Source of the DNA: Pseudomonas sp. GM48
GTDB taxonomy: Bacteria; Pseudomonadota; Gammaproteobacteria; Pseudomonadales; Pseudomonadaceae
Direction: 5' to 3'
Assembly (NCBI RefSeq): GCF_000282335.1
Contig: NZ_AKJM01000117.1
Span: 1-64,000 of the forward strand
Length of the DNA: 64,000 nt
Positions 9,051-18,142 of this stretch are shown in pieces. How positions within the stretch are numbered: the first letter of the stretch is position 1; every line of letters starts with the position of its first letter. Below the pieces are notes generated by a model. It was given only the letters and a program-made list of their open reading frames with translations. It did not search any database and was not told where the DNA came from. The translations under genes and the position numbers were made by a program.

Positions 9051-9079
9051 AGGGCCTGCACATGCAGGCCCTTTTTTTG
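9051..9079 (+). terminator. Rho-independent terminator after zapE
   Basis: A perfect 10-bp stem AGGGCCTGCA / TGCAGGCCCT with a 2-base loop region is followed by a run of T. It begins 20 bases after the stop. Confidence 0.93.
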
Positions 9080-9111
9080 CGCTGAAGAAACCTCAAATTC
9101 ACCGCAATCCC

Positions 9112-9203
9112 TGTGGGAGCGGGCTTGCTCGCGAAGGCGCCGGGTCAGTTGATATTAATTTCACTGAAAATCCGCTATCGCGGGCAAGCCCGCTTCCACA
9201 GGG
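9112..9203. repeat. REP inverted pair (family A)
   Basis: GGGAGCGGGCTTGCTCGCG faces a diverged copy (ATCGCGGGCAAGCCCGCTTC) about 45 bases away. The pair sits between the convergent ends of zapE and the asparaginase gene, at the edge of the accessory block. Confidence 0.8.
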
Positions 9204-9210
9204 TTTTGCA

Positions 9211-10206
9211 TCAGGGTTGAAGGCGAGAGTTGTCGTTGAGATAGCGTGCCAATTCATCCTGCCGCTGGCAGCCGAGGAGTAGCCAAAGCAGGATCCTGGC
9301 TTTGCGCGGGCAGAGAAAGCCTGCCATCAGTGCGCCCTTGCGAGTCAGGTCCAACTCGCTGCCAGCAAACCCGTAGGAATGTTGCGCGGTGGAGCCAGAA
9401 CCGGTGCGGGTTGCAATGATCACAGGGATTTTCCCGGCGATGACCTCGATCATCGCAGCCCAGCTCTCCGAGACATGCCCGGCACCGAAACCGGCAATCA
9501 CCAACCCGTCGTAGCCGAGTTTGAGGACGTTTTCCAATAACAGGGTATCGGCAGACAGTGACGCTTCCAGCAGGGCGACCTTATGCGTTGTGTGTTGTGG
9601 CAAGGGCATAACGCTGCGCGGCACCGACGGACACAAATAACCAACGTGGTTTTCCACCAGCAAGCCAGCGGGGCCGAAGATGGGCGAAGAGAATGCCTGC
9701 AGGGCCAGCGAATCGGTTTTGCGTACGCACCTGGCCTGATGAATCTGTCCGTTCATCACTACCTGGACGCCTCGCCGCCTGCTGTTTTCGGCCAGCGCGA
9801 CACGGCAGGCATCCAGCACATTTGCCGGGCCGTCGGCGCCAGCCTGTTTGGCCGAACGCATGGCGCCCGTCAGGACCAGGGGTTCATCGCAGTCCCATAG
9901 ATAATCGAAAAACACGGCCGCTTCTTCGAGGGTGTCGGTACCTTGGGTGATGACCACGCCGACGGCACCTTGCTCTACCTGATATTTCGCCCAGGAAAGT
10001 ACGCTCAGCAGGCACCCGAAGTTCAATGATGCACTGGGCAGCAGGCCCAGGGTTTCAACCGTCACCCGGGCCAGCGTCGTCAATTGCGGTACGGATGCCA
10101 GCAGGGCTTCGCCGCGGACTGTTGGAATCACGCCTTCGCCGGCGTTCCTGGCTTGTATGCTCACGGTGCCACCGAGCGCAGCGATGGCCAGTTTGGGTCG
10201 GTCCAT
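9211..10206 (-). CDS. Asparaginase family protein (L-asparaginase/glutaminase-like)
   Basis: A 331-residue amidohydrolase of the bacterial asparaginase family. The first catalytic Thr is in LGGTVSI (Thr14; usual motif TGGTI) and the second in TQGTDTLEE (Thr90). The usual TGAMR segment and ADGP.N motif are also present (GAMRSAKQAGADGPANVLDA). The family hydrolyses asparagine or related amides to the acid and ammonia. No clear signal peptide is visible, so it looks cytoplasmic. The ATG at 10206 is preceded by GCGAGG. It is the last gene of a minus-strand group, 78 bases after the duplicated membrane protein. It may release ammonia from a side-chain amide in the same pathway, but plain asparagine use is equally possible. 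Confidence 0.85.
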   Translation of the reverse strand: MDRPKLAIAALGGTVSIQARNAGEGVIPTVRGEALLASVPQLTTLARVTVETLGLLPSASLNFGCLLSVLSWAKYQVEQGAVGVVITQGTDTLEEAAVFFDYLWDCDEPLVLTGAMRSAKQAGADGPANVLDACRVALAENSRRRGVQVVMNGQIHQARCVRKTDSLALQAFSSPIFGPAGLLVENHVGYLCPSVPRSVMPLPQHTTHKVALLEASLSADTLLLENVLKLGYDGLVIAGFGAGHVSESWAAMIEVIAGKIPVIIATRTGSGSTAQHSYGFAGSELDLTRKGALMAGFLCPRKARILLWLLLGCQRQDELARYLNDNSRLQP

Positions 10207-10284
10207 GTCATACCTCGCTTACTTGCGATGAGGGGTGGCTGTATCCGCTTTTGAGGTCGTGATACAGCCGGTTGGCCGCGTGCT

Positions 10285-11487
10285 TCAAAGCGCGATCAGG
10301 AAGCCGATCAGGGGGATGATCAATGCCGTGCTGACAGCCATGGACAGGACATTGCCGATGTAGCCGTGCATGTCGGTCGGCAATCTGGCGGATATCGCAC
10401 AGGCCAGGGGTGGCGCGCACAGGGCCCCCAGTACTGCGCTTGAGACGATGACCTGCCAACTGCCGCCATAAGTCAAAAGCGCCGCAGGCACGACGGACAC
10501 CAGCGGCACGTAGGTCGGGTACCAGCCGCGCAACATCCATTGCCGGCGCCAGAACACCACGCCGATGGCAGAGGTCAGCGCCTGGGCGCCGATCAGTTGT
10601 GGCAGCAGACCTGAGCCGTAAACCGGGCTCATCGGGTTCAAGGTGTAGGCCAGCCAAGCGCCCGCCAGCAATCCGATGCTTGCCAGTTCATTGCCAAAGA
10701 ACGGCGCTTCCGAGAAGTCGGCCAGGACCCTGCGCAAGCTCCAGACCACGCCGTAATCCGGCGTTTTGGCGGGGGTGGGTGCGGGTACAAGGTCCGATGG
10801 CGTTTCGCAGGGGGCGGATTTCACCAGGCTGGGCAGGTAACGACAGAGCAGAAAAGCCAACACGCTGGCGATCGCCATGCCCGAGACATTGCCGATCACC
10901 ACCGGCAGGCCCAGTGGGTTGCAGACATGGTTGACGATCAGCAAACACATGGGCGTGACGAGTACAGCCCCCATGATCGCGCCGTTGATCGTGACCTTCC
11001 AGCCGCCGCCAAACATCAGCACCATCGCCGCTGGCAGCGAGACAAATGCGGCAAACGTGGGTTGCCAGCTCGAGGCTGTCACCGTCCAGCCCCACAGCAA
11101 ATTGCTGAGCAACAAACCGAGCAGGGAACTGGTGACCAGCCACGGCCACAATCCGGTGCCATAGGAAATGGCGAAACCTTGCCAGGGCTTTTTCGTGCGA
11201 TTCGCCCAATACGCCAGATAGGCCCCCGCCAGCAGCCCGATGGAGGCGAACTCGTGTTTGTAGAAAGCCACTTCACTGATGTCTCCCACCACCCAGCGCA
11301 ACCAGGCGCTCGGCTCGGGCAGGCCCGACAGCATGTCGCTGTAGCTTGGCCAATGAGCGGACCAGAAGGAACGGTTGGTGAATGAAAGCCAGATAATCAG
11401 CAACGTCGTGGCGATCATCAGCAAGATGATCGCCGTATCGAAAGGCGTTCGGTGGATAGGGCGGTTTTTGTCGGTTGTGGTTTTCAT
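10285..11487 (-). CDS. Polytopic membrane protein with internal duplication, unrecognised family
   Basis: I do not recognise this 400-residue protein as a named family. It has an N-terminal helix (about 18-36) and two similar halves, about 69-217 and 256-398. Matching segments are ASIGLLAGAYLAYWAN and ASIGLLAGAWLAYTLN, WQPTFAAFVSLPAAMVLMFGGGW and WYPTYVPLVSVVPAALLTYGGSW cores, and IGNVSGMAIAS and IGNVLSMAVST. Each half seems to have about five membrane spans. They are joined by a Pro-rich linker at about 219-247 with several Asp/Glu. The ATG at 11487 follows GGAGACATCACTC. It sits 16 bases after the nitrilase gene and 78 before the asparaginase gene, so transport of their substrate or product is the simplest guess. 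No function can be assigned. Confidence 0.8.
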   Translation of the reverse strand: MKTTTDKNRPIHRTPFDTAIILLMIATTLLIIWLSFTNRSFWSAHWPSYSDMLSGLPEPSAWLRWVVGDISEVAFYKHEFASIGLLAGAYLAYWANRTKKPWQGFAISYGTGLWPWLVTSSLLGLLLSNLLWGWTVTASSWQPTFAAFVSLPAAMVLMFGGGWKVTINGAIMGAVLVTPMCLLIVNHVCNPLGLPVVIGNVSGMAIASVLAFLLCRYLPSLVKSAPCETPSDLVPAPTPAKTPDYGVVWSLRRVLADFSEAPFFGNELASIGLLAGAWLAYTLNPMSPVYGSGLLPQLIGAQALTSAIGVVFWRRQWMLRGWYPTYVPLVSVVPAALLTYGGSWQVIVSSAVLGALCAPPLACAISARLPTDMHGYIGNVLSMAVSTALIIPLIGFLIAL

Positions 11488-11503
11488 GAGTGATGTCTCC
11501 TGA

Positions 11504-12391
11504 TCAGCGCGGGAGACATGCGTGCTGGGTATAGCCGAGCATTTGGCCGTAGAGGTCGGCTCGACGATCGCGATGCAGGTCGTTCAGGCTGTTCCAGATG
11601 GGTGCGCTGCGTGAACTGGTCAGGTCGATGTCGGCAAACAGGATTTCCTGTTTGTCCGCTGAGGCTACCGCGCCAATCGGCCAGCCGTTGGTGCCGGCAA
11701 TCAGCGAGCAACCGAGGTAGCGAGCGCCTCGCTCTTCGCCTATCCGGCTCGCCGCCGCGATAAACACATTGTTGACGTGAGCGGCGGTCATCGTCAGATA
11801 CGACGCCATGCACTTGCCGGCATCGTCGAACAGCGGCGGTGGCGTCCAGACCCAGTTGTTCAGGCTGCAAATGATGTCCGCGCCTTGCTGGCTGAGGATG
11901 CGCGGTACTTCCGGAAACCAGATGTCCCAGCAGATCAGCATCCCGATGCGGCCAATGGGCGTATCAAACACCGGGAAACCCAGATCACCCGGTGTGAACC
12001 ACAATTTCTCCAGATTCCACAAATGGGCTTTGCGGTACTTGCCGATAAAACCGTCCGGCCCGAGCAAGACGCTGGTGTTGAACAGGCGCATGCCGTCACG
12101 CTCGGCCAGGCCGGCAACCAGATAAACCTTGTGTTTACCGGCAAACGCTAACCAGCTCTGCACGCTTGGCCCTTCGGGAATCAGCTCCGAATGGTCGAAG
12201 GCATCCTGCCGGTTACGGAAAAAATACCCGCAGTTGGAAAGCTCAGGCACGACGATGAGATTCGCACCGCCGTTGACCGCTTCCAGCGCCAGTTCCAGGC
12301 TGCGCCGCAGATTCGCTTCGCGATTCTCCAGGCCGACTTGTGGATCGAATTGCACGACGGCTACACGAACAGGACTTGTTGGCTCGCTCAT
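11504..12391 (-). CDS. Nitrilase-superfamily carbon-nitrogen hydrolase (putative amidase)
   Basis: A 295-residue CN-hydrolase with the full catalytic triad: Glu50 (VVPELSNCG), Lys121 (YRKAHLW) and Cys154 (LICWDIWFPE). The CWDIWFPE form is closest to aliphatic amidases and N-carbamoylputrescine amidase-like enzymes rather than true nitrilases. I placed the start at the ATG at 12391 (MSEPTSPVRV) because AAAGGAGT precedes it at ideal distance. The frame is open to 12562 without a ribosome site or family similarity. It lies directly downstream of the flavin monooxygenase gene. In known lysine, tryptophan and phenylalanine 2-monooxygenase routes the amide made by the flavoenzyme is hydrolysed by such an amidase, so that role is inferred here. 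Confidence 0.88.
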   Translation of the reverse strand: MSEPTSPVRVAVVQFDPQVGLENREANLRRSLELALEAVNGGANLIVVPELSNCGYFFRNRQDAFDHSELIPEGPSVQSWLAFAGKHKVYLVAGLAERDGMRLFNTSVLLGPDGFIGKYRKAHLWNLEKLWFTPGDLGFPVFDTPIGRIGMLICWDIWFPEVPRILSQQGADIICSLNNWVWTPPPLFDDAGKCMASYLTMTAAHVNNVFIAAASRIGEERGARYLGCSLIAGTNGWPIGAVASADKQEILFADIDLTSSRSAPIWNSLNDLHRDRRADLYGQMLGYTQHACLPR

Positions 12392-12454
12392 TACGGATGA
12401 CTCCTTTTTATTGTTATTCACGCTGTTTAACTGCGTGTTTATAAGAGTTGAATC

Positions 12455-12479
12455 AGCCGCTGGGCGTAAGTCAGCGGCT
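12455..12479. other. Hairpin in the spacer between monooxygenase and amidase genes
   Basis: A perfect 8-bp inverted repeat AGCCGCTG / CAGCGGCT has a 9-base loop and sits in the 204-base gap between the two minus-strand genes. There is no T-run on either side, so it is more likely an mRNA-processing or attenuation structure, or chance, than a full terminator. Confidence 0.4.
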
Positions 12480-12595
12480 TCCGATAAGGCTGTAGTCCTT
12501 GTCCCAAGATGGAAGATTGAAGGCGTTGACGGGGGCGACAGGCGCGCCGGGGAAAGAGCCAATACACGTCGTGCATGGCTCTGGAGTGAAGGGGG

Positions 12596-14542
12596 TCAGG
12601 GGCGGAGCTGGTAGTGCGGATAGTCATTCATGGTGAAGCCACCATTGAAGGTCGCGGCGGTTTTGTTGCAAATGTGAATGACCGCATCGACGGCCCCGCG
12701 AAAGCAGGGTTCCGTCCAGCCGGCATCGACTGAAAATGATTCACCGGAAAAATACAAACCTGACAGGTGGGCGAAATCCCTGTTGTATCTCATCAAGCCG
12801 ACGGCGTCGTAATAGGTGCCTGGGCGATACAGCCTGGCGCAACCCAGGGCGTTTTTATCGGTGATCCAGCGTTGGACCACGGCCTGGTCAATGCCAATGT
12901 AGGGCGAAATTCGCTCCTGAATATTGGCGCAGTTCATCAGGATACGGTCCAGCTCTTCGACACATTGGGCCACCAGTTCCTTGTCACTCAGCAAACCGAG
13001 TTTGGTGGCGTCATCCTCCCAGGTGTAACTCAGGAGAATGCAGTCATCGCTGTAGTGATCGTTGTAGCGGTAGGCATAGACGTCATGGATAAAACTGTCG
13101 GTGACGATTGCCTGCGGAATTTTGCCGGGGCTCGACAGGAATGACTTTTTCAATGGCGCGTAAACTTTGCAACTGGTTTCCCAGTGCGCCGTTTTATAGG
13201 CATTGATCGTCTCGTAAGGCAGCATTTGCTGGGTGAAATGTTCAAGTTTGATTCGGGTTTCAATCAGCCAGGACGGCAGGGTCATGATGACGGAGTCGAA
13301 GTCATCGAAGTGTTCCTGGGTGTGCGTGGGTTGGCTGTGTTTCCAGTTGAAGTAAACGCGTGTTTTGCGGTTGGCCAGTTTTCTCAGGCGGGTAACGGAT
13401 GAGTCTGTGAGAAAGCCGTTGCTTCGTTCACGGCTGTGTTCATAGACGGATTTTCCGGTCTCCTCGATGGCCATGAAGAACAGGCACTCGCTCAGTGAGG
13501 CGAGCCCGATGTAGCGCGGCCTGTCGAAGCCAAGGCCCGCCGAGTCATGCACGGCTTCGCTGTGCAGGCAGGGCGAGGCCAGCGGATTACCCTGTGTATC
13601 CACCCGTCCATGGATCAGTTGCAGATGACTGCTGAAATCGAAAATGGCCGTGCGCAGGGGGTAGAGGGCACAAACATCGTAAAAGGCCCCCCAACTGCCG
13701 TCACCGATGCCGATGGCATAGAAAATGGCCGACTCCTGCGCAGACATTCCCAGCCCGCCAAAGTCTCCGGGCGACCGTTCATCCCAGGCTTGCAGGGCCG
13801 GCATGCTGACCAGATTACGGAAGGACACGCTCTCGTATTTGCCGACGATCGCCGCCCACATGGCTTCCCATTTGTCGCTGGCGTACACCGCCGCGACATG
13901 CCGGGTCATGCGATCGGCAAAAGATTTCCACTTGGCATAGACCTTTTGCAGCTCTTCTCCGGGTGGTGGAGTCCGGCCATCCTGGTTTTTCCATACCAGC
14001 ATCTGCGCAATGGTTCCGCCGCCCATGCTGCCCTCGCGAAGATAGATCCCGGTAGAGCTGACCCACTGGCTTCCGGGGTTGGCAAAGTCTGAAAACGCCA
14101 GGTCGAACGCCTTGGCGTAATAGGCCATCAGCGATCTGCCCTCTGTCGGTGATTCGCCTGCCCGGTTGAAAAAAGGCATGCGCATGGCGCCCATTTCAAA
14201 TGGCGTATGAGTTTGCGCCGGGTGCTGGCTGCCGAGGACGGTCAGGTGCCTGCCGCCGATGCGCCTGGATTGTTCGATGAGGGTGATTTGGGTAAAGCCA
14301 CAACGATAGAGTTCTCTGGCGGCCGTCAGTCCGGTGACGCCTGCGCCGATGATGCAAATCCGGTGTTGTTGCTCGTTTGCCCGGGCGATGCCGTTTTCCT
14401 GTTCAACCAGCGCCCGATAGTCGAAGCACAAGTCAGGTGGATTGGGAAAGCGCGCGGCCCATGGGTTATCAGCCGTGGGCGTTGTTGTGGCAGCGTCTTC
14501 GGCAACGGATGAAGGGTAATTGTCGCTTGATCCAATAGTCAC
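12596..14542 (-). CDS. Flavin amine oxidase family protein, L-amino-acid 2-monooxygenase-like
   Basis: A 648-residue FAD enzyme. The dinucleotide-binding motif is IIGAGVTGLTAARELY (Gly66, Gly68, Gly71), with Glu90 for the ribose and the RRIGGR follow-up at 93-98. FEMGAMRMP (Arg121) matches the EMGAMRFP segment of tryptophan 2-monooxygenase, whose Arg binds the substrate carboxylate. LLSYTWEDDATKL matches the same family, as does Lys in WETSCKVY. The C-terminal FAD segment is GLYFSGESFSVDAGWTEPCFRGAVDA. Relatives convert Trp, Lys or Phe to the corresponding amide with loss of CO2, while some act as plain oxidases. The length exceeds lysine or tryptophan 2-monooxygenase (about 560). The start is a GTG at 14542 after GGGAAG. 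Base composition looks less GC-rich than the flanks. Confidence 0.82.
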   Translation of the reverse strand: MTIGSSDNYPSSVAEDAATTTPTADNPWAARFPNPPDLCFDYRALVEQENGIARANEQQHRICIIGAGVTGLTAARELYRCGFTQITLIEQSRRIGGRHLTVLGSQHPAQTHTPFEMGAMRMPFFNRAGESPTEGRSLMAYYAKAFDLAFSDFANPGSQWVSSTGIYLREGSMGGGTIAQMLVWKNQDGRTPPPGEELQKVYAKWKSFADRMTRHVAAVYASDKWEAMWAAIVGKYESVSFRNLVSMPALQAWDERSPGDFGGLGMSAQESAIFYAIGIGDGSWGAFYDVCALYPLRTAIFDFSSHLQLIHGRVDTQGNPLASPCLHSEAVHDSAGLGFDRPRYIGLASLSECLFFMAIEETGKSVYEHSRERSNGFLTDSSVTRLRKLANRKTRVYFNWKHSQPTHTQEHFDDFDSVIMTLPSWLIETRIKLEHFTQQMLPYETINAYKTAHWETSCKVYAPLKKSFLSSPGKIPQAIVTDSFIHDVYAYRYNDHYSDDCILLSYTWEDDATKLGLLSDKELVAQCVEELDRILMNCANIQERISPYIGIDQAVVQRWITDKNALGCARLYRPGTYYDAVGLMRYNRDFAHLSGLYFSGESFSVDAGWTEPCFRGAVDAVIHICNKTAATFNGGFTMNDYPHYQLRP

Positions 14543-14679
14543 TGTTGATCTTCCCTGTCAGCACTGATGGTGAATGCAGGGAGAGAGATTGAAGCGTTGA
14601 AGACTTCACGTACATGAGCTCAATCGGGTTCGTTGGCGCTCTTCGTTCCGCTTTTTTCGTAGGAAAAAACTACAAAAAA

Positions 14680-14703
14680 AGGCCTGCGATGCAGGCCTTT
14701 CTC
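14680..14703 (-). terminator. Terminator of the GlxA-type regulator gene
   Basis: On the minus strand the stem AAAGGCCTGC / GCAGGCCTTT is followed by TTTTTGTAG, 17 bases beyond the regulator stop. It should insulate the regulator from the downstream monooxygenase gene. Confidence 0.85.
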
Positions 14704-14719
14704 AATGCTTTCCCTGGCC

Positions 14720-15715
14720 TCAGGCCGCTTGCTGAAATTGCTGCCGATACTGGTTCGGCGACAGCTCTGTGTGCTGGCGGAACAGCCGCGCAAAGAAGCT
14801 CGCATCGTCATAACCGACTTCGTAACTGATGGTCTTGATGCTCTTGCGGCTGCCGGATAGCAAGCCCTTGGCGGTTTCGATGCGCAGGCGTTGCAGGTAA
14901 TGCAGCGGTTTGTCCCCGGTGGCGGTCTGGAAGCGGCGCATGAAGTTGCGGATGCTCATGCCGTGTTCGCGGGCGACGTCTTCGAAACGGAACTTGTCGG
15001 CGAAGTGTTCTTCGAGCCAGTGCTGGATCTGCAGGATGATCACATCCTGGTGCAGCTTCTGCCCGCCAAAACCGATGCGTCCTGGCGAGTAACTGCGCTG
15101 TACCTCATACAGAATGTCCCGCGCTACGGCCTGGGACACATTGGCGCCACAGAAACGCTCGATCAGGTAAATGTACAGGTCGCACGCCGACGTGGTACCG
15201 CCGGCGCAGTACAGGTTATCGGCGTCGGTCAGGTGCTTGTCCTGATTGAGTTGAACCTGGGGGAAGCGTTCGGCGAAGGCATTGAAGAAGCGCCAGTAGG
15301 TGGTCGCCTCCTTGCCATTGAGCAGCCCGGCTTCGGCCAGCCAGAAAACCCCGGTCGCCTCGCCGCACAGGACGGCACCGCGTGCATGTTGCTGGCGCAG
15401 CCAGGGCAGGACTTGCGGGTAACGTTTGCACAGGCTGTCGAAATCGTCCCAGAACGCAGGAAGAACGATGATGTCGGCGTTTTCCAGTCCGCCATCTACC
15501 GGAATCAACACATCGCTGAAGGTGCTGACCGGTTTGCCATCGGGGCTGACCAGGCGTGTTTCGAACGCCGGTGTCAGGCCTTGGCCCAGCTGTTTGCCGT
15601 AGCGCAGGCTGGCGAGATGGAAGAAATCCTTGGCTTGCAGAAGAGTGGAAGCAAAAACCCGGTCAATGGCCAGGATGCTGACGCGCCGCAGGGGCGTGGA
15701 GGCTTGGTTAGACAT
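14720..15715 (-). CDS. GlxA-family AraC-type transcriptional regulator
   Basis: A 331-residue regulator with an N-terminal DJ-1/PfpI-like domain (about 10-200) and a C-terminal AraC helix-turn-helix pair (about 228-325; FRFEDVAREHGMSIRNFMRRF, then ISYEVGYDDASFFARLFRQ). The position where many DJ-1/PfpI proteins carry a nucleophilic Cys reads GEATGVFWLAEAG, with Ala120 instead, so the domain should sense a ligand rather than catalyse. Other Pseudomonas members (GbdR, CdhR, ArgR, SouR) respond to quaternary amines or amino acids. It is divergent from the acyl-CoA dehydrogenase gene, with 146 bases between them, and the same pair is PA4436-PA4435 in P. aeruginosa (from memory). It could also control the monooxygenase block. 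Confidence 0.88.
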   Translation of the reverse strand: MSNQASTPLRRVSILAIDRVFASTLLQAKDFFHLASLRYGKQLGQGLTPAFETRLVSPDGKPVSTFSDVLIPVDGGLENADIIVLPAFWDDFDSLCKRYPQVLPWLRQQHARGAVLCGEATGVFWLAEAGLLNGKEATTYWRFFNAFAERFPQVQLNQDKHLTDADNLYCAGGTTSACDLYIYLIERFCGANVSQAVARDILYEVQRSYSPGRIGFGGQKLHQDVIILQIQHWLEEHFADKFRFEDVAREHGMSIRNFMRRFQTATGDKPLHYLQRLRIETAKGLLSGSRKSIKTISYEVGYDDASFFARLFRQHTELSPNQYRQQFQQAA

Positions 15716-15861
15716 AATTCAACTTTATTTTTATAGGGGGAAGTGGTCACCAGACGGCTGGATCGTCTTATTTTTTGTCGGATGTGTCCAGTGTCCTGTA
15801 TCGGAAGCGAGGCATAGTCTCTGAAGGTCAACTCCTTCTAAAAACAAAGAAAAGGTGCCGC

Positions 15862-16998
15862 ATGATCCCCAGAACCCTGTTCAGTTCCGAGCACGAGCTT
15901 TTCCGCGACAGCGTGCGAACGTTCCTCGAAAAGGAGGCGGTGCCGTTCCATGGGCAATGGGAAAAACAAGGCTATATCGACCGCAAGCTCTGGAACAAGG
16001 CAGGGGAGGCGGGGATGCTCTGCTCGCACCTGCCGGAAGAGTACGGTGGCCTGGGGGCGGACTTTCTCTACAGCGCGGTGGTGATCGAGGAAGTGGGGCG
16101 ACTTGGCCTGACCGGCATCGGTTTTTCCCTGCATTCGGACATCGTCGCGCCGTACATCCTGCATTACGGCAGTGAAGCGCTGAAGCGCAAGTACCTGCCG
16201 AAACTGGTGTCCGGCGAGATGGTTACCGCGATCGCCATGACTGAACCGGGCGCCGGTTCCGATCTGCAAGGGGTGAAAACCACGGCAGTGCTCGAGGGTG
16301 ACGAGTACGTGATCAACGGCTCCAAGACCTTCATCACCAACGGTTACCTGGCCGACCTGGTGATCGTCGTCGCCAAGACCGATCCGAAGGCCGGCGCGAA
16401 GGGCACCAGTCTGTTTCTGGTGGAAGCCAATACGCCAGGTTTCGACAAGGGCAAGCGTCTGGAGAAAGTCGGGATGAAGGCTCAGGACACGTCGGAGCTG
16501 TTCTTCCAGGACGTGCGTGTGCCCAAGGAAAACCTGCTGGGCCAGGCCGGGATGGGGTTTGCCTACCTGATGCAGGAATTGCCCCAGGAGCGCCTCACCG
16601 TGGCCGTTGGCGGCCTGGCTTCAGCCGAAGCGGCGCTGCAATGGACGCTGGACTACACCCGCGAGCGCAAGGCGTTCGGCAAGTCGATCGCGGACTTCCA
16701 GAATACCCGGTTCAAACTGGCGGAGATGGCCACGGAAATCCAGATCGGCCGCGTCTTCGTCGACCGCTGCCTGGAATTGCACCTGCAAGGCAAGCTCGAC
16801 GTGCCGACGGCGGCAATGGCCAAGTACTGGGGCACTGACCTGCAATGCAAGGTGCTCGATGAATGCGTGCAATTGCACGGTGGCTACGGGTTCATGTGGG
16901 AGTACCCGATTGCCCGGGCGTGGGCGGATGCGCGGGTGCAGCGGATCTATGCCGGGACGAACGAGATCATGAAGGAGATCATTGCCAGATCATTGTAG
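15862..16998 (+). CDS. Acyl-CoA dehydrogenase
   Basis: A 378-residue flavoprotein with the usual acyl-CoA dehydrogenase order: N-terminal helical domain, the signature AMTEPGAGSDLQG and KTFITNGY in the beta domain, and the C-terminal helices QLHGGYGFMWEYPIARAWADAR. The MCAD-type catalytic Glu position reads IYAGTNEI (Ala), while a Glu is present in LPQERLTVA (Glu243). This is where isovaleryl- and long-chain acyl-CoA dehydrogenases keep their catalytic base. The enzyme therefore probably takes branched or long acyl-CoAs. The ATG at 15862 follows AAAAGGTG; the open frame upstream to 15775 lies in the divergent promoter. The TAG stop lies within the first bases of a REP element. Confidence 0.92.
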   Translation: MIPRTLFSSEHELFRDSVRTFLEKEAVPFHGQWEKQGYIDRKLWNKAGEAGMLCSHLPEEYGGLGADFLYSAVVIEEVGRLGLTGIGFSLHSDIVAPYILHYGSEALKRKYLPKLVSGEMVTAIAMTEPGAGSDLQGVKTTAVLEGDEYVINGSKTFITNGYLADLVIVVAKTDPKAGAKGTSLFLVEANTPGFDKGKRLEKVGMKAQDTSELFFQDVRVPKENLLGQAGMGFAYLMQELPQERLTVAVGGLASAEAALQWTLDYTRERKAFGKSIADFQNTRFKLAEMATEIQIGRVFVDRCLELHLQGKLDVPTAAMAKYWGTDLQCKVLDECVQLHGGYGFMWEYPIARAWADARVQRIYAGTNEIMKEIIARSL

Positions 16999-17094
16999 GA
17001 GCGAGCTTGCTCGCGATGGTCGTCAACGATAACGTTGAAAACCTGACACCCAACGGTGTGCTCAGGTTTTTCGCGAGCAAGCTCGCTCCTACAA
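16994..17094. repeat. REP pair (family B) abutting the acyl-CoA dehydrogenase stop
   Basis: GTAGGAGCGAGCTTGCTCGC at the left and its reverse complement at the right enclose about 55 bases. The inner sequence resembles the copy at 55512-55612 (shared GTCAACGAT, CCTGACACCC, CTCAGGTTTTTCGCGAG), so both come from one REPIN lineage. The left arm supplies the TAG stop of the preceding gene. Confidence 0.88.
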
Positions 17095-17101
17095 GTGGGG
17101 G

Positions 17102-18142
<1,041 letters not shown>

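Noticed and set aside
14654..14674. TTTTTTCGTAGGAAAAAACTAC-like palindrome (outer bases) as an operator for the monooxygenase gene
   Set aside because: Mostly A and T tracts beside the regulator terminator; no second copy nearby and no similarity to known GlxA-family sites.
9211..15715. Genomic island with attachment sites or integrase around the accessory block
   Set aside because: The block looks inserted by synteny, but no integrase, tRNA, or flanking direct repeat was found; only a REP pair borders it on one side.
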